Assembly: GCA_944739405.2 (NCBI GenBank)
Contig: OX123192.2
Coordinates: forward strand, 46,924,486-46,988,485
Length of the DNA: 64,000 nucleotides
Source: Euclidia mi
Taxonomy: Eukaryota; Arthropoda; Insecta; Lepidoptera; Erebidae
Reading direction: 5' to 3'
The notes under the pieces are model-generated. The model did not search any database, was not told where the DNA came from, and saw nothing but the letters and a program-made list of their open reading frames with translations. The position numbers and the translations under genes are program-made. Positions 1-11,052 of the stretch are shown here, piece by piece; position 1 is the stretch's first letter; every line of letters starts with the position of its first letter.

Positions 1-284
1 AAATGTCTGCATGAATGACATAACAACATGAAAAAAAAAAGTTTTAATGTGACAGCAAATTCCCCACCTCAAAAAAGTTTTAATACAAAATGATACGCCA
101 TTTATTGAATTCATTTATTACAAAAAATGTGATAAATGAAGAACCACTCGACAGATTTTAAGCAAACTTCACATAAATCTGCTAAATAGTCTAAATAAAG
201 CCTAAAAATTTGGTTTGGATAGGTGAGCCCGTTCTTGAGTTATAAAATAACAACGAAAAGTGGCATTGATTTTTATATATATAG
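1..284. repeat. AT-rich dispersed repeat flank, no gene
   Basis: No open frame of note. The stretch ends in 'ttttatatatatagat', where homology to the Gr pseudogene begins abruptly at about 285. It is therefore probably an arm of a dispersed repeat that cut the pseudogene. The family was not identified. Confidence 0.3.
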
Positions 285-1207
285 ATTGTCATTGACCCAA
301 TAACATTGTCATCAAAACACCAACTTATCTTTGCAGCAAAAGATACTGGCACCACATAATCTAGTGCTCATTGCGACAATAATTACAAAAATGTAAAATA
401 CACTCAATTGATACAACATTTTATTTGCTGCAAATTGTCGATGCCATGCAAGAATTTATAACATATTTATAGATATATTTGTCTCTTCCCCCTGTGGGAT
501 CTCCACCTTTCGTGGAGGGGACAGTTCTGTCTGTCCCTCGCCGTCGGGTGCGGTCGCGGGAGGAGAGGCGTGTCGGTGTTACGTTGCTGCGCGCCCTATC
601 TCCCGTGACCAAATGGGGGCGCACCATTGTTGCGTCGCGGTGGGGCCGCAGAGGAAGAGGAGATGCGGTGTTGCGTTGCCGTCCTCCCTATCCTCTGCGG
701 CCGCTGGGTGTTTCGGCGGCGGAGCCCAACACCTTCATCTGCCGCCAAGGGCGTTTTGTCCGGAGCCCGCCTGACCATCGGGCGGGCCTATACCAGGCAG
801 TCGCTCCGTGGAAAAGCTAATTCCGCCAAATCCGGTTAGACTAGAAAGCGGACCCCAGGTTGAGGCTGGGATAACGCTAGGAGGAGGATGAGGATGATAG
901 ATATATTTTTCTCCTGTTTGGATGCCAAAAAATAGATATAAGAAGTATTCTACACACGTACCGTATTTATAAAGATAATACAAGTTTTTAAACTGATTGT
1001 GAACTATATAAATACAGCTTAAATAAACGAATACAAGTAACAGTGTGGAAGATACACGCAATATTTTCGTCGTCTGATTCCAAATTGGGCTGATTCCGAG
1101 AATAAACTGGATAATCATAAATGGTTTTATATTAAAACTAATCTATCATCCATTATTTTACTGAATGTAAATGATTGTCACGATATTTCGTATCCCACAA
1201 CAGGAAT
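285..1207 (-). pseudogene. gustatory receptor exon-1 pseudogene
   Basis: Reading the minus strand from 1207 down, the sequence aligns throughout with exon 1 of the intact Gr gene at 8972-9625. Shared stretches include IWN..T..LRVSS.L, YIVHN versus YMVHN, and CVEY....GIQTG.KYIY. The copy is broken by a 1-base deletion just after the MDD start region, which brings in an early stop, and by a 2-base insertion just downstream of KYIY. A 411-bp LINE fragment also sits inside it (486-896). Homology stops near 285, so exons 2-4 lie outside the window or are lost. It is a dead tandem paralogue. Confidence is high that it is Gr-derived and non-functional. Confidence 0.85.
486..896 (+). mobile_element. 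5'-truncated LINE 3' end with 17-bp TSD
   Basis: A GC-rich 411-bp insert in AT-rich DNA, flanked by 'atagatatatttgtctc' (469-485) and the same 17-mer with one mismatch (897-913). It ends in 'ggataacgctaggagg' plus a short (gatgag) tail, as expected of target-primed insertion by a non-LTR element. The last ~105 bp match the 3' tail of the SINE at 56200-56578. No intact protein is encoded and the clade is not assigned. Confidence 0.75.
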
Positions 1208-1340
1208 ATTTATTAGAACCTTAATTACAGGTCTCGTGGATGCAGTGTATCATGAGTGTCCAAACGTTCACACGGTCATGCACTAACTCTATAATTTATA
1301 AACCTATATTGATCTCAATAGATTTTATATTTATTTAAGA

Positions 1341-2470
1341 CTAGCTTTTGCCCGCTGCTTCGCACGCGTAAATTACGATTAGATAAAATATTTTGTACAA
1401 ACACCTCTACCCTCGTCAAGGATGTAATGTGTCTGTCAGTCAGTCAGAAACGCAAAGGTTTTATAAACACAGATTGAAGTGATTCCATTTAAAAAAATTA
1501 TGTTTTTTACACAAACTCTGGATCCCTTTGCCTCCCTCTTAGGGGTAAATTTCCAAAATAAATATCTTTGTGTTCGCTAACGCCATTTGCGGATCCAATA
1601 AACAAAGTATGCAGTTAATCCCTTGAAGGCATATAAGGTTCTATGCAAATTATGACTCCACTTTTATCCACTTAGGGTAAGAATTTCCAAAAGGATTTCT
1701 AAGTTTTCACTAACTTCATTTGAAGAACCAATATACAAAGTTTGAAGCTAATCCATTGAAGGAATTAAAAGTGTCATTCAAACTCTGAAAACCTGTTTAA
1801 CCCGCTAAAGGGAGGTATTTCCAAAAATCCTCTCTTAGTGCGCCCCTACACACTTCTAGGAACATACTTGCCAAATTTCACCGACTTGCGCTCCGTAGTT
1901 TCGGCTGTAGCGTGTCTGTCAGTCAGTCAGTAACGCAAGAATTTTATATATACATACATACTGAAGTGATTTCATTGAAAAATAAAAGGCTTTACACCAA
2001 CTCTGGCTCCCTTTTCTACCGTTTTAGGGGAAGAATTTCCAAAATAAATGTCTTTGTGTTTGCTTACGTCATTTGCGGATTCAATAAACAAAGTATGAAG
2101 TAAATCCCGTGAAGGCGTAAAAAGGTTTCATACAAATTCTGACTCCGTTTTTTAATCACTTAGGGTAAGAATTTCCAAATATTCATTCAGTTTTACTTAC
2201 TTCAATTGAGGAACCGATATACAAAGTTTGAAGTCAATCCACTGCAGGCATAATAAGTTTCATACACACTGACCCCCTATCCTACCCCTGAGGGTAGGAA
2301 TAAAAAAAAAAGCTTGAGGTTAATTCATTGAGGGAATGAAAAGTTTCATACAAATTCTGTAAACCAGTTTAACCCAAATCGCCAAAGAAATTTGAGAAAT
2401 TGCCAAGAATCCTTTCTTAGTGCGCCCCTACACACTTCAAGGAACATACATGCTAAATTTCACCTACTTG
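1341..2470 (+). repeat. degenerate Lepidoptera repeat block 1
   Basis: Opens with 'ctagcttttgcccgctgc', a motif very common in Lepidoptera. It continues as degenerate ~130-bp units containing 'ggaaccaatatacaaag', 'gtttcatacaaa' and 'aatttccaaaa', and closes with 'gtgtctgtcagtcagtcag' near 1905-1930. A second partial array follows to 2470. The same units recur at 4839-5815. No protein is supported. Confidence 0.7.
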
Positions 2471-2484
2471 AGCTCAATTTATTT

Positions 2485-2868
2485 ATTTTTTATTTATTTA
2501 TTTATTTTACACCATACACTTACATCCATCATTACAGTAACAAATACTAATTCGATAGAGAAGTTACACCATTGTCCTTAATATTCTAACACATAAAATT
2601 ATATAGGTACATCTTTACTAACTACATAATAAGTGGCCTTTGTGAAATCATTCATCGAACACAGAAATAAGTCGGTGCGCTCAGCGACGCTGTTAAGGGT
2701 GCGCAACGCTCGCGTTAGCGGCGCTTGTTGCAGCAAGTTTGTGCGCGCAGTTGGTACTGCCAGTAATCGCAGGCGCCGCCGCCGTCTCACAAAATCCTCC
2801 GGAATGCTAAACCTAAACTCACTTAGTATTGTCGGATTATGAATTTTCCCTCGTAACACTTTAAATAA
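2485..2868 (-). mobile_element. LINE 3' fragment (RT C-terminus)
   Basis: The minus strand encodes an 86-residue tail containing RRRRRLRLLAVPTARTN, TRALRTLNSVA and LFLCSMNDFTKA. This resembles the extreme C-terminus of jockey/CR1-superfamily LINE proteins. It is followed by a 3' UTR ending in a TTTA-rich tail around 2485-2500. It is a 5'-truncated relic abutting another LINE fragment at 2869. Clade is inferred from motif style only. Confidence 0.6.
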
Positions 2869-3830
2869 ATAATAATAATAATAAATATACTTTATTCAGG
2901 TGACCATAGACTCATAGTTGTTAGTAACAGAAACTTAACCTATGTTAGTAAAAAGCGCACATTACAAAATCATCATTTCTTTTTAAACAGTTACGCACAT
3001 CACCGCCGCGCAATTCCATGGTCAATTGCGCAGCAGTGATTTACGTACGGGCAGTCAAACCTGCCCGCTATCATTTTCAGAAGGCTGCTGGAGCTAGCCC
3101 ACACTCTGCGCACCAGGGACGCACACCTTTTTAAATACGTAGCCAGAGCCACATCCCGTCTCACCTCCAACTTGTAGTACCCTACCATGCCAAGCAAAAA
3201 CAATGTTGGATAGATTAAAAAATATCCTGGGTAAACTCCATATAACTTGAGGTACAAAAATCTTACAAATTTATTCTGAATTCTCTCCAACATTGCTTTA
3301 TACTTGGCCTCATTCGGATTCCAATAGATGCATTACACTCCAGGTGACTTTTTACTAATGCTTCATACAACGATTTTATGGCGCCAATATTAGTAAAGTT
3401 ATTCGCCTGTCGCAATATGAACCCAAGATTACGAAATGCCCTTTGTCCTATACTAACTATATGATTTCGGCAATTAAGATTTGCGCTGAAGCGAACACCG
3501 AGATCTTTTATTTCCGTGGCTCTCTGCAACAGCTGTCCTTCCATCTGGTACGGATAGTAACTTGGACTGCGCGCTCGTGTGTATGATACTAATGAACACT
3601 TGTCTACATTAAAATTTATTTTCCTAACTCCACCTGTTAACATAGTCGATGTCTTCTTGAAGCAAGCAATGATCTCCAACTTCTTTTACTATTATGCAAA
3701 GCTTAATATCATCAGCAAATAGAAGACATGTAGCCTGTTCAATAACTTTCGGTAGGTCGTTGATCATTACGATGAAAAGACAAGGTCCCAAATTACTCCC
3801 CTGACTCACTCCCGACCATGTGTAGTAGGG
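2869..3830 (-). pseudogene. LINE reverse transcriptase relic
   Basis: Three overlapping minus-strand frames, read from 3809 downward, carry the RT motifs SQGSNLGPCLF and LLFADDIKL, then EIKDLGVRF, then the C-terminal region ERIQNKFVRFLYLKLYG. At least two frameshifts separate them. The 3' end is an (att)n tail preceded by 'aataaagtatatttatt'. It is a jockey/CR1-superfamily relic, inserted into repeat block 1. The 'ctgtcagtcagtcag' end of that block reappears at 3915. Confidence 0.75.
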
Positions 3831-3982
3831 TTTTGAGTGACATCCGTTACAATCGACAAACTGACGCTAATTACGTAGATAGTTGGAAAAAATCAGTAAC
3901 GTTTGGGGTGTTGTAGTGTATCTGTCAGTCAGTCAGTAACGCAAGAATTTTATATTCAGATTATACAAATGAATAACATTTG

Positions 3983-4254
3983 ACTGCCTCCATGGTCCAG
4001 TGGATAGCGTATGCGTTTGCTAAACGGGAGGTCTCGGGTTCGATTCCCGGGTCGGCCAAAAGTGCTACTGAGTTTTTCCGAATTCTTAGTAGCAGCACGA
4101 AGTCTGCCAATGTGCCCAGTAACGGCAATAGGCTCGCTCCCTATTACGTGGGACCTACTGTACAACATGGCAAAATGTGGGTGTAATATTACACCTCTAC
4201 CTACCCGTTCGGCGATGCAGGCGTGAGACTATAAAAAAATATAATAAATAAAAA
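3983..4254 (+). mobile_element. tRNA-derived SINE
   Basis: A Pol III head is visible: box A 'tggtccagtgg' (3993-4003) and box B 'ggttcgattcc' (4037-4047), separated by a tRNA-like spacing. The tRNA-unrelated body includes 'ttagtagcagcacgaag' and 'ggcgatgcaggcgtgag', and the tail is (ata)/(aaa) rich. A functional tRNA is unlikely because the acceptor arms do not pair well and the body continues for 200 bp. No clear TSD was found. Confidence 0.75.
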
Positions 4255-4838
4255 AACTGTCTGTAATATCAAAATAACTGTATTGCACATTGTTGCTAAC
4301 CCGTTTCTAGTACCCCAATGATTTATTTAGATTATTTTTCTGTCTGTCTATTTATTCAGGGTTATCATAAAAATGTCTGAATTGATTTAGATGTGTAGAC
4401 TAATGGTTCATGAAAACTCTCGAACAAACGATGAAAATTTCATTAAGGCGTAGCTACTTGCAAAAGCTAGTTAAAATTAAATTAGTCAAGGATTCCTCAG
4501 TGACATTGTAAAAAAAATTAAAATAAATTATCCCATTCATTATATCCAAGTTCAAAAATTCTTTCGTAGTATATTTAGGTTAAATAAATGAGAGAAGCCT
4601 TGGTCAGCAGTTGGACAAAGCAGTTAACTTATAAAGTTTGCTTACCTGCTTAAAAATAAACAAAAATAGCAAAATAACGGTTCTAATTATTTTGGCTTTT
4701 ATTAGTCATATACCTAAAGAACCATCATATATTTTAGTTAGTGAAGATAAAGAACACTTAGATGAGAGCCAGCTGCATAAATTTAAATGAATAAAAATTA
4801 AATGCACAACAGGAACGATGAAAAACAATCAAGTGAAG
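4255..4838. other. no gene seen
   Basis: AT-rich. The only recognisable piece is 'gcaaaagctagtt' near 4460-4475, the reverse complement of the motif that opens repeat block 1. It may be an inverted end of the same repeat family. Confidence 0.4.
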
Positions 4839-5815
4839 TCAAGTAAAGAAATTAAAAGTTTCATACAACCTGGGATCCCTTTTTGAACTCCCCGTTTTAG
4901 TGGTGAATTCACTAAAGTCACTTGAGGAACCGATATACAAAGTTTCAAGTGAATCCATTGAAGTTTTTTTTATATTACAAAATGAGACACCCTTTCTTAA
5001 TAATAAATAGGGGAGTGACTTCAAAAACTCCTTTCTTGGTGTTCACTATCGTCATTTGAGGAACCAATATACAAAGTTTGAAGTCAATCATTAAAGGAAT
5101 AAAAAGTTACATTCAAACTATGACCCTCAATCTACTCTCTTAGGGGTGGAATTTCCAAAAAAGTAATTCTTAGTGTTAACTATAATCATTCGAGGAACCA
5201 ATATACAAAGTTTGACGTCAGTCCACTGCAGGCATAATAAGTTTCATACACACTATGACCCTCTATCTTACCCCTGAGGGTAGGAATTAAAAAAATATAT
5301 ATTCGTAATGTTCACTATCGTCATTTAAGGAACCAATATACAAAGTTTGAAGTCAATCCATTATAGGAATAAAAAGTTTCATACAAACTTTAACCCCTAT
5401 CTTACCCCCATAGGGGAAAAATTTCCAAACAAACAAATTCTTGTTGTTCACAATCATGATTTGAGGAACCAATATACAAAGTTTGAAATCAATCCACTGA
5501 AGGAACACTTTGACCCCTTTCTTGCCCCCTGAGGGTAAGAATATTCAAAAAACAAATACTTAGTGTTCACTATTGTCATTTAAGAAACCAATATATAAAG
5601 TTTTAAGTCAATTCATTTGGAAGAAAAAAAGTTACATACAAACTTTGACCCCCAGTTTTACCCCCTTAGGAGTGGAATTTCCAAAAAATCTCTCTTAGTG
5701 CTACCCTACACTTCACAAGGAACATACATGCTAAATTTCATCTTCTTGAGACCAGTAGCTTCGGCTGTAGCGTGTCTGTCAGCCAGTAAGTATCGCAAGG
5801 ATTTTATATATTAAG
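4839..5815 (+). repeat. degenerate Lepidoptera repeat block 2
   Basis: Seven or so imperfect units of roughly 110-135 bp, each with 'ggaaccaatatacaaag', 'aaaaagtt.cata.aaac' and 'aatttccaaaa'. It ends with 'agcgtgtctgtcag' near 5770, like block 1. It is a tandemly structured dispersed element with no coding capacity. Confidence 0.7.
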
Positions 5816-6414
5816 ATATTATATTCGTGTGAAGGTAATTATAAAATGGAAGATAGTCTAGGACATGAAACATTAAGGTAGCTTTATTGAAAGGTCGCAT
5901 GATAGGATTAATGTCGTCATTTTTCAGCGTGTTTCGGTTCTCGTGAGCACTAAAGCCTACGTCACCGTGGACTATGAAAGCGTAATCATCGTCTTTAATT
6001 CAGGACAGGCCAGGTCGTATTACTATTTTATTTTACTGGGAAAACAAACAGTTACAACATCTTATAACATATCACAATAAAAATCTTAAAACCATTAACA
6101 TGTTTCCACATATAAGTATCAAATTACGCTGTTAATACTAGGCTTAGGATAATTATGACAAAATTATGACACTACTTTGGTTACAAGTTGTAGATATGTT
6201 TAAAGAAAAAATATCATTTAAATCGAATCGAACCATCTTTTAGAAAGTATATGCATAATCGTCGTTTGTCTAGAGTTAAATAGGTCAATATCAGTTTCAG
6301 AACCAGTACATTTATACACTTTGCTGTCCTTGGGAAAAATGAATTTTGCCTGTAGTTTGTTGCACTGTGGCTCACATAAAGGGTGATAATGCCGCATCGA
6401 TCGTATAGGAAAAT

Positions 6415-6422
6415 ATCGTTAT

Positions 6423-6457
<35 letters not shown>

Positions 6458-6462
6458 ACGAT
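6415..6462. repeat. (TA)n microsatellite inside an inverted repeat
   Basis: 'atcgttatgt' (6415-6424) and its complement 'acataacgat' (6453-6462) flank a TA dinucleotide run, so the whole tract can form one long hairpin. Confidence 0.85.
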
Positions 6463-6726
6463 GTCTACTTGATTCTTATGATAGGAAGAATTTTATAATG
6501 CAATGTCTGAGCGCCTCTATATAACATTTTAGTTTTATTGAACCTAGTGCGACTGGAAAAGAAGAGGATTAATGATAACAAATTATTGTGGATAATGTAT
6601 ATCTGGCCGCGGTACCGACGACATGGCCAGCCATTAGACTAGTATCACCCTTTGTTATTCCTGAGCCTAGAATTTGACGAGCCTATGATTTCTTTAGATA
6701 CTACAAAACAGATATTTTACATTTTA

Positions 6727-6758
6727 AATATAGCATGCTCAGTGAAGCATGCTATATT
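6727..6758. repeat. perfect 13-bp hairpin
   Basis: Arms 'aatatagcatgct' (6727-6739) and 'agcatgctatatt' (6746-6758) with a 6-nt loop. No U tract follows, so no terminator role is implied. Confidence 0.85.
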
Positions 6759-7018
6759 AAATTTTTTAAATATTGGTAACACATCCAAAGTGTCTGAACC
6801 TTTTTTGGATTTTTGTAATAACAACCATTAATTAATAATAATGAAAATAAGGAAAAAGGTTTTGACATAAAGGTTTTGTACCATCTGCTATTCAGTAAAC
6901 AATACTTAAAAGATAAGGAAAAAGGTTTTGCAATACTTCATAAAATATTTATTATTTTTAAACATAAAAATAAGTAATGGACAAACCAATTAAACAAAAG
7001 CAAAACATATCAATATAT

Positions 7019-9625
7019 TTAAAAGCTTTTTATCTGATATATTGCCATACAATTGATGACAGCGAAGGACAACAAACTCATTGCCGTATGTGCAGTGATT
7101 GGGACTGTTCGGTACACAGTGTAGTTCAGAGGATGACGTTGTATCACTCGGAGCATGAGATCAATTTCAGCACGTTGACGTTCAGCTGTGGAGTACAGAA
7201 AAAACATTTAAAGCAATTTAACATGCTTAAAGGGCGCATTTTTCTGTGGCTCTGAGTCACCCACTTGTGATAACAGAAACGAAGCACCTCCTGACCCCGA
7301 CAATAACTATCTTAGTATGATAAAATATACACAAATATAATTTCCAGCTTTTACTAATATAATTGTGTTTGAGTTGCTCTGTGCCATAGTGTACCTATAA
7401 TATTGCTTGATGACGTCAGAATAACGTTTTTGTCGTATTTCACTTTTTTGTTTCGTTTGGATTCTAGCTATCCAATCAGGTCCAAACTTATAAACCCTTT
7501 CTTTATTTATGTTTATTTTCTTGCATCACGAAGTCTATCCAGCTCTATTTCATTTATTTTTATTTTGGCTATAACCTCTTTGAACTTTGTAGTTTGTTTT
7601 ATATCTATGGCTCTTTTCCAGTCTTTTTGAGACATCATCGTCGTCTTAGCGTTATCCCGGTGGCATCCAAGACTTACACGCTTAGAAGCCCAGTGTCAGC
7701 TTACTAGTCTATCCAAGTCCCACCAAAAACGTGTCACCACAACAATATTCAACCGTTGATCGCATTTTTTTTCCATATCTAGAGCGTGACAACAAATGCG
7801 GTGAAATGGTTCCAGAAAAGGATGGTACGGCAGTGTTGCTTCGCGCTTAACTTGGCGGGGGCAGCGTCGTGCCCCCAGATTTGACAGAATACCTGATATT
7901 CCACCGACTCTGCCGAATCAATATATCTTCAATTAATTGGTTACCTTTATTACCTATTAATTGGTTACACTTACGTAGTTGACGTTCACTGATTTCATTA
8001 GGCACATCATCATCATCTTCCTAGCGTTATCCCAGTTGCATCCAAAACATATTTTGTTAAATCTGCTTACTAGTGTAACCAGATTTAACAGAATATGAGC
8101 TTTCTGATTTCATTTCGTTGCTGAGGTAGATAGATAAACTTTATCAAGATACCTAAAGCTGGCTAGAATAAAACAACTTAGATGTAAATCGGTACTTACT
8201 GTCACAGAGTACTCTTTTCTTGATTAATATTATCTTTATGTAATTAATTCTATCAGCGGTAAGGTCCAAAGCCATAGACGATATTAGCAGAGAGATAGCT
8301 GGCCGAACATAAATGATTGCTGACCAAAATAAAGTAAATCCGATTACTTCCTGAAAAACGATTAACTCAAAATTATTTTGCTGTAATAAAATAAAACAAA
8401 ATGTTCGAAAATAATTAATTATATTTCGAAAATAAATAATAATAAATTATAAAAGTTTTTTTTTTTTCAGTGAAGTTTGATAAGCTTCTTATAAGATGGA
8501 TTCTGATTATATTTGGTCAACAACAGATTTGCAACGTGTTAATAAAAAACGTGTAAATTTACAAATAAATTGTAATGTTTCCAGAAATATTTTAACATTC
8601 TGTATTAATTAGTTTTCAACTTAAAATAAAAAATAATATTATAATTTCTCGTATGTGATGAATAATGTGATCCAAGTTCATCGCATAACGTTCATCCTGA
8701 AAAATTAGCTGTTAAAGTAAAGTTTAACAAAACAGATAACTTACACTACTTTTAAAGTATGCAACCATATGAAGAAGTTCCCATAAAAATGACTTTACTA
8801 AGCTCATTAAATAAATCAGCAGCTGTAAAACACAAGTATTAGTCTTATTACACATCGTCTTAGCAAAAAATTATAGAATAAATAAATTATCCAAAATCAT
8901 ATTGAGCATAGCAGTTTTTTTTTCAGAACTAACATCTATATTATAAATCATATTTCAAAACGCGTACGTACCAACATTTGTAAGGGATATTTCATTTCAT
9001 TCAATGTGTTGGCGACTGTTATATACATTTTCATGTAGTTCTCTACGATAAATCTATTTTGAAGGGAATGGAAATCCGCTTCCAGAGCTTGCGTAATCAA
9101 TTTAACTCGACAGTAAAGCAAAGTAAATATAAAAATAAAATGTATTCTACAACTATCAAGAGAAAACCACACAAATAACATTGAAGTCGACCCAATAACA
9201 TTATCATCCAAACACCACCTTATTTCTTTGTAGCAGAAGACACTTGCCCCACATACTCTAGTGCTTATAGCTATAATAGTGATAAGGATGATAAACACAT
9301 TAAAACAATTGTACATTTTAATTGCGCCGGGCAAGTCGTCGATGCCATTTAAGAATTTATAATAATTATAGATATATTTGTCTCCAGTTTGGATGGTGAC
9401 AATGACGTAGATGGAGTATTCCACACATATACACCATCTATAAATAGGATTTACCAGTTTAACATAATTGTGAACCATGTAAATAATACTGAAAGAAACA
9501 AATGTAAGTATCAATTTTGAAGATACACGTAATAGTCTGGTCGACAGGTTCCAAATTTGGCCGACACCGAGTAAAAATCGGTAAGCCATAAATGGTTTTA
9601 TATTAACCACTGATCGATCATCCAT
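7019..9625 (-). CDS. gustatory receptor, 4 exons, 349 aa
   Basis: A seven-helix insect chemoreceptor (ligand-gated channel family, plasma membrane of taste neurons; known of the family). Exons on the minus strand: 9625-8972, 8822-8745, 8350-8200, 7185-7019. All introns are GT-AG (donors gtacgt, gtaagt, gtaagt; acceptors ttttacag, tttttcag, ctccacag) with phases 0, 0 and 1, and the frame stays open to the stop. The start is the ATG at 9625; the upstream GTG extension has no ATG before an in-frame stop. Hydrophobic segments lie at about residues 38-55, 66-80, 107-124, 148-175, 219-240, 248-275 and 322-344. Exon 4 ends AIYQIKSF, a degenerate form of the family's C-terminal TYhhhhhQF motif. Length is near the usual 350-400. 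Intron 3 carries two LINE/SINE tails. The ligand class and orthologue cannot be told here. Confidence 0.85.
7636..7760 (-). mobile_element. SINE/LINE 3' tail in Gr intron 3
   Basis: The minus strand ends in 'gggataacgctaagacg' followed by a (gat) tail, the same family tail as at 486-896. It is a 5'-truncated fragment lying in intron 3 of the Gr gene. Confidence 0.6.
8000..8100 (-). mobile_element. second SINE/LINE 3' tail in Gr intron 3
   Basis: On the minus strand, 'actgggataacgctag' is followed by a (gatgat) tail. It matches the tails at 486-896 and 56200-56578 but is more diverged upstream. Confidence 0.6.
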
Positions 9626-9866
9626 AATTTTACTGATCGAAGAAAATGTTGTATGTAGTGAGGACAATATTTTATATTCCACAATAGGAAATAATATTTA
9701 TTATAACTTGAACAGTTCTTCGAAAGTACATTATATCGTGGCGGTCACACTATCAAGCACTAGCTCAATATAGTTTTATTTATGTATTAGATCAATAGAA
9801 AATAAATTAATGTCAAGCTTATTACGGAGTGCAAGTAAGTCTTCGACATGAGTGAAGTAGTTTTAT

Positions 9867-10500
9867 TTATGGGTTGCATGATAGAATTAATTTAGATGTA
9901 TATTTTTTGGATTGATTAATAAAATTTATGTATGTAATTGAAAAACGGTTAGTGGCCATTCTGACTTCAGGAGGGAGTGTATTCCATAAGAGAATAGACT
10001 GCACAACAAAGGAAGAGTTGACGAACCCAGTAGTGTGACTAGGGCAAGAAAGAAGAAGATTATGAGAAGAACGGAGATTTCTATCATTTATGGAAGATAG
10101 ATATTGGAAGTATGGCGTGAGATAAGTTGGGGGGGAAGGAGACTTGAGAATAGAGAAGAGAGTAGTGAGAGCACGCAAACACCGGCGCTGGCGAATTGGT
10201 AACCATTTAAGTTCGGAACGATAAGTAGAGACGTGGTCATACTTACGAAGATTGTAAATGAATCGAATGCAGTTATTGAGAAGTCGGTCGTACTTATTGA
10301 GATGTTCTGCATTCAGGTCATAATAGCACATATCACCATAGTCGATTATGGGAAATATTAAGGCCTGCACAAGCATTGTCTTGGTCTTGGAAGGAAGGAA
10401 ATTCTTGAACCGGTAAAGTGCTCTAAGAGTTCCAGTGACCCTCTGACTGACTTTCGTCACCTGCGCTTGCCAATTGAGAGTAGTATCCATGTGTATATTA
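9867..10500 (-). pseudogene. CR1-like LINE C-terminal fragment
   Basis: About 200 residues on the minus strand match the C-terminal half of the LINE at 59803-61060: NWQAQVT.VSQRVTGTL, KTKTMLVQ, FPIIDYGDMCYYD, ELKWLPIRQRR and LLWNTLPPEVRMA. The frame diverges after TNR (~9938), so the 3' end is lost or replaced. The RT catalytic core is absent because of 5' truncation near 10500. It is a dead relic lying upstream (5') of the Gr gene. Confidence 0.85.
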
Positions 10501-10730
10501 TCTAGTCGGTCATACTGTATGTAAGCGGTAGTGAGACATAGTAAAAAACCTGTTCCTTCTAGCAGTGTTTCTATTCGAGCCCCGACAACCTACCTGAGAA
10601 CACGACTTATCAGTGGCACCCAACTCTACTTGTCTCACTTCCAATTACTGCAATTGTTCTTGTTTGGAGGTTAGTCTTTGTAAACGAGAAGGTGCAGACA
10701 TCAGCGAACCGGTACGTATTATCTAACTTG

Positions 10731-11052
10731 TAAAGGATCTAGGCTTCTTTCCTCAATTGAAACGATGATTGCTTCGATATTCACGGATTTTATTTAGACA
10801 ACCGTTCAGTACAACCGTCAAAAATGGAATGAATCCATTGTTACATCACTTCTACGTCAAAGACGTCATTCGTAGTGTTGCCATAGCCAAATCATAATTC
10901 GGTACAATTTAATACTATTACATTACTAAGAGGAACTAAAATAAATGAATCTTATATTTATGTATTATGATGTTACGATAAATGCATTTAAATAAATACT
11001 TCATAACAATTATTAACATCGTAGTATAGGTTCTTAGCTGATTAACCTTACA
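10731..11052 (-). repeat. 3' LTR of the Gypsy-type element
   Basis: Same length as 19065-19386 and differing at about ten scattered positions by eye. It is followed outside by the TSD copy CTTG. Confidence 0.8.

Larger units (their letters stand above)
5816..7018. other. intergenic DNA downstream of the Gr gene
   Basis: No credible coding region. It contains the TA array at 6415-6462, the hairpin at 6727-6758, and a short duplicated motif 'aaggaaaaaggttttg' around 6851-6935. The 3' end of the Gr mRNA should fall in the right part of this stretch. Confidence 0.5.

Noticed and set aside
3983..4056. A tRNA gene
   Set aside because: Boxes A and B are good, but the acceptor stem does not pair convincingly. 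The sequence continues into a repeat body with an A-rich tail, so it is a SINE.
9626..9682. N-terminal extension of the Gr protein by 19 residues
   Set aside because: The extension would start at GTG and is preceded by an in-frame TAA within a few codons. No ATG exists before 9625.
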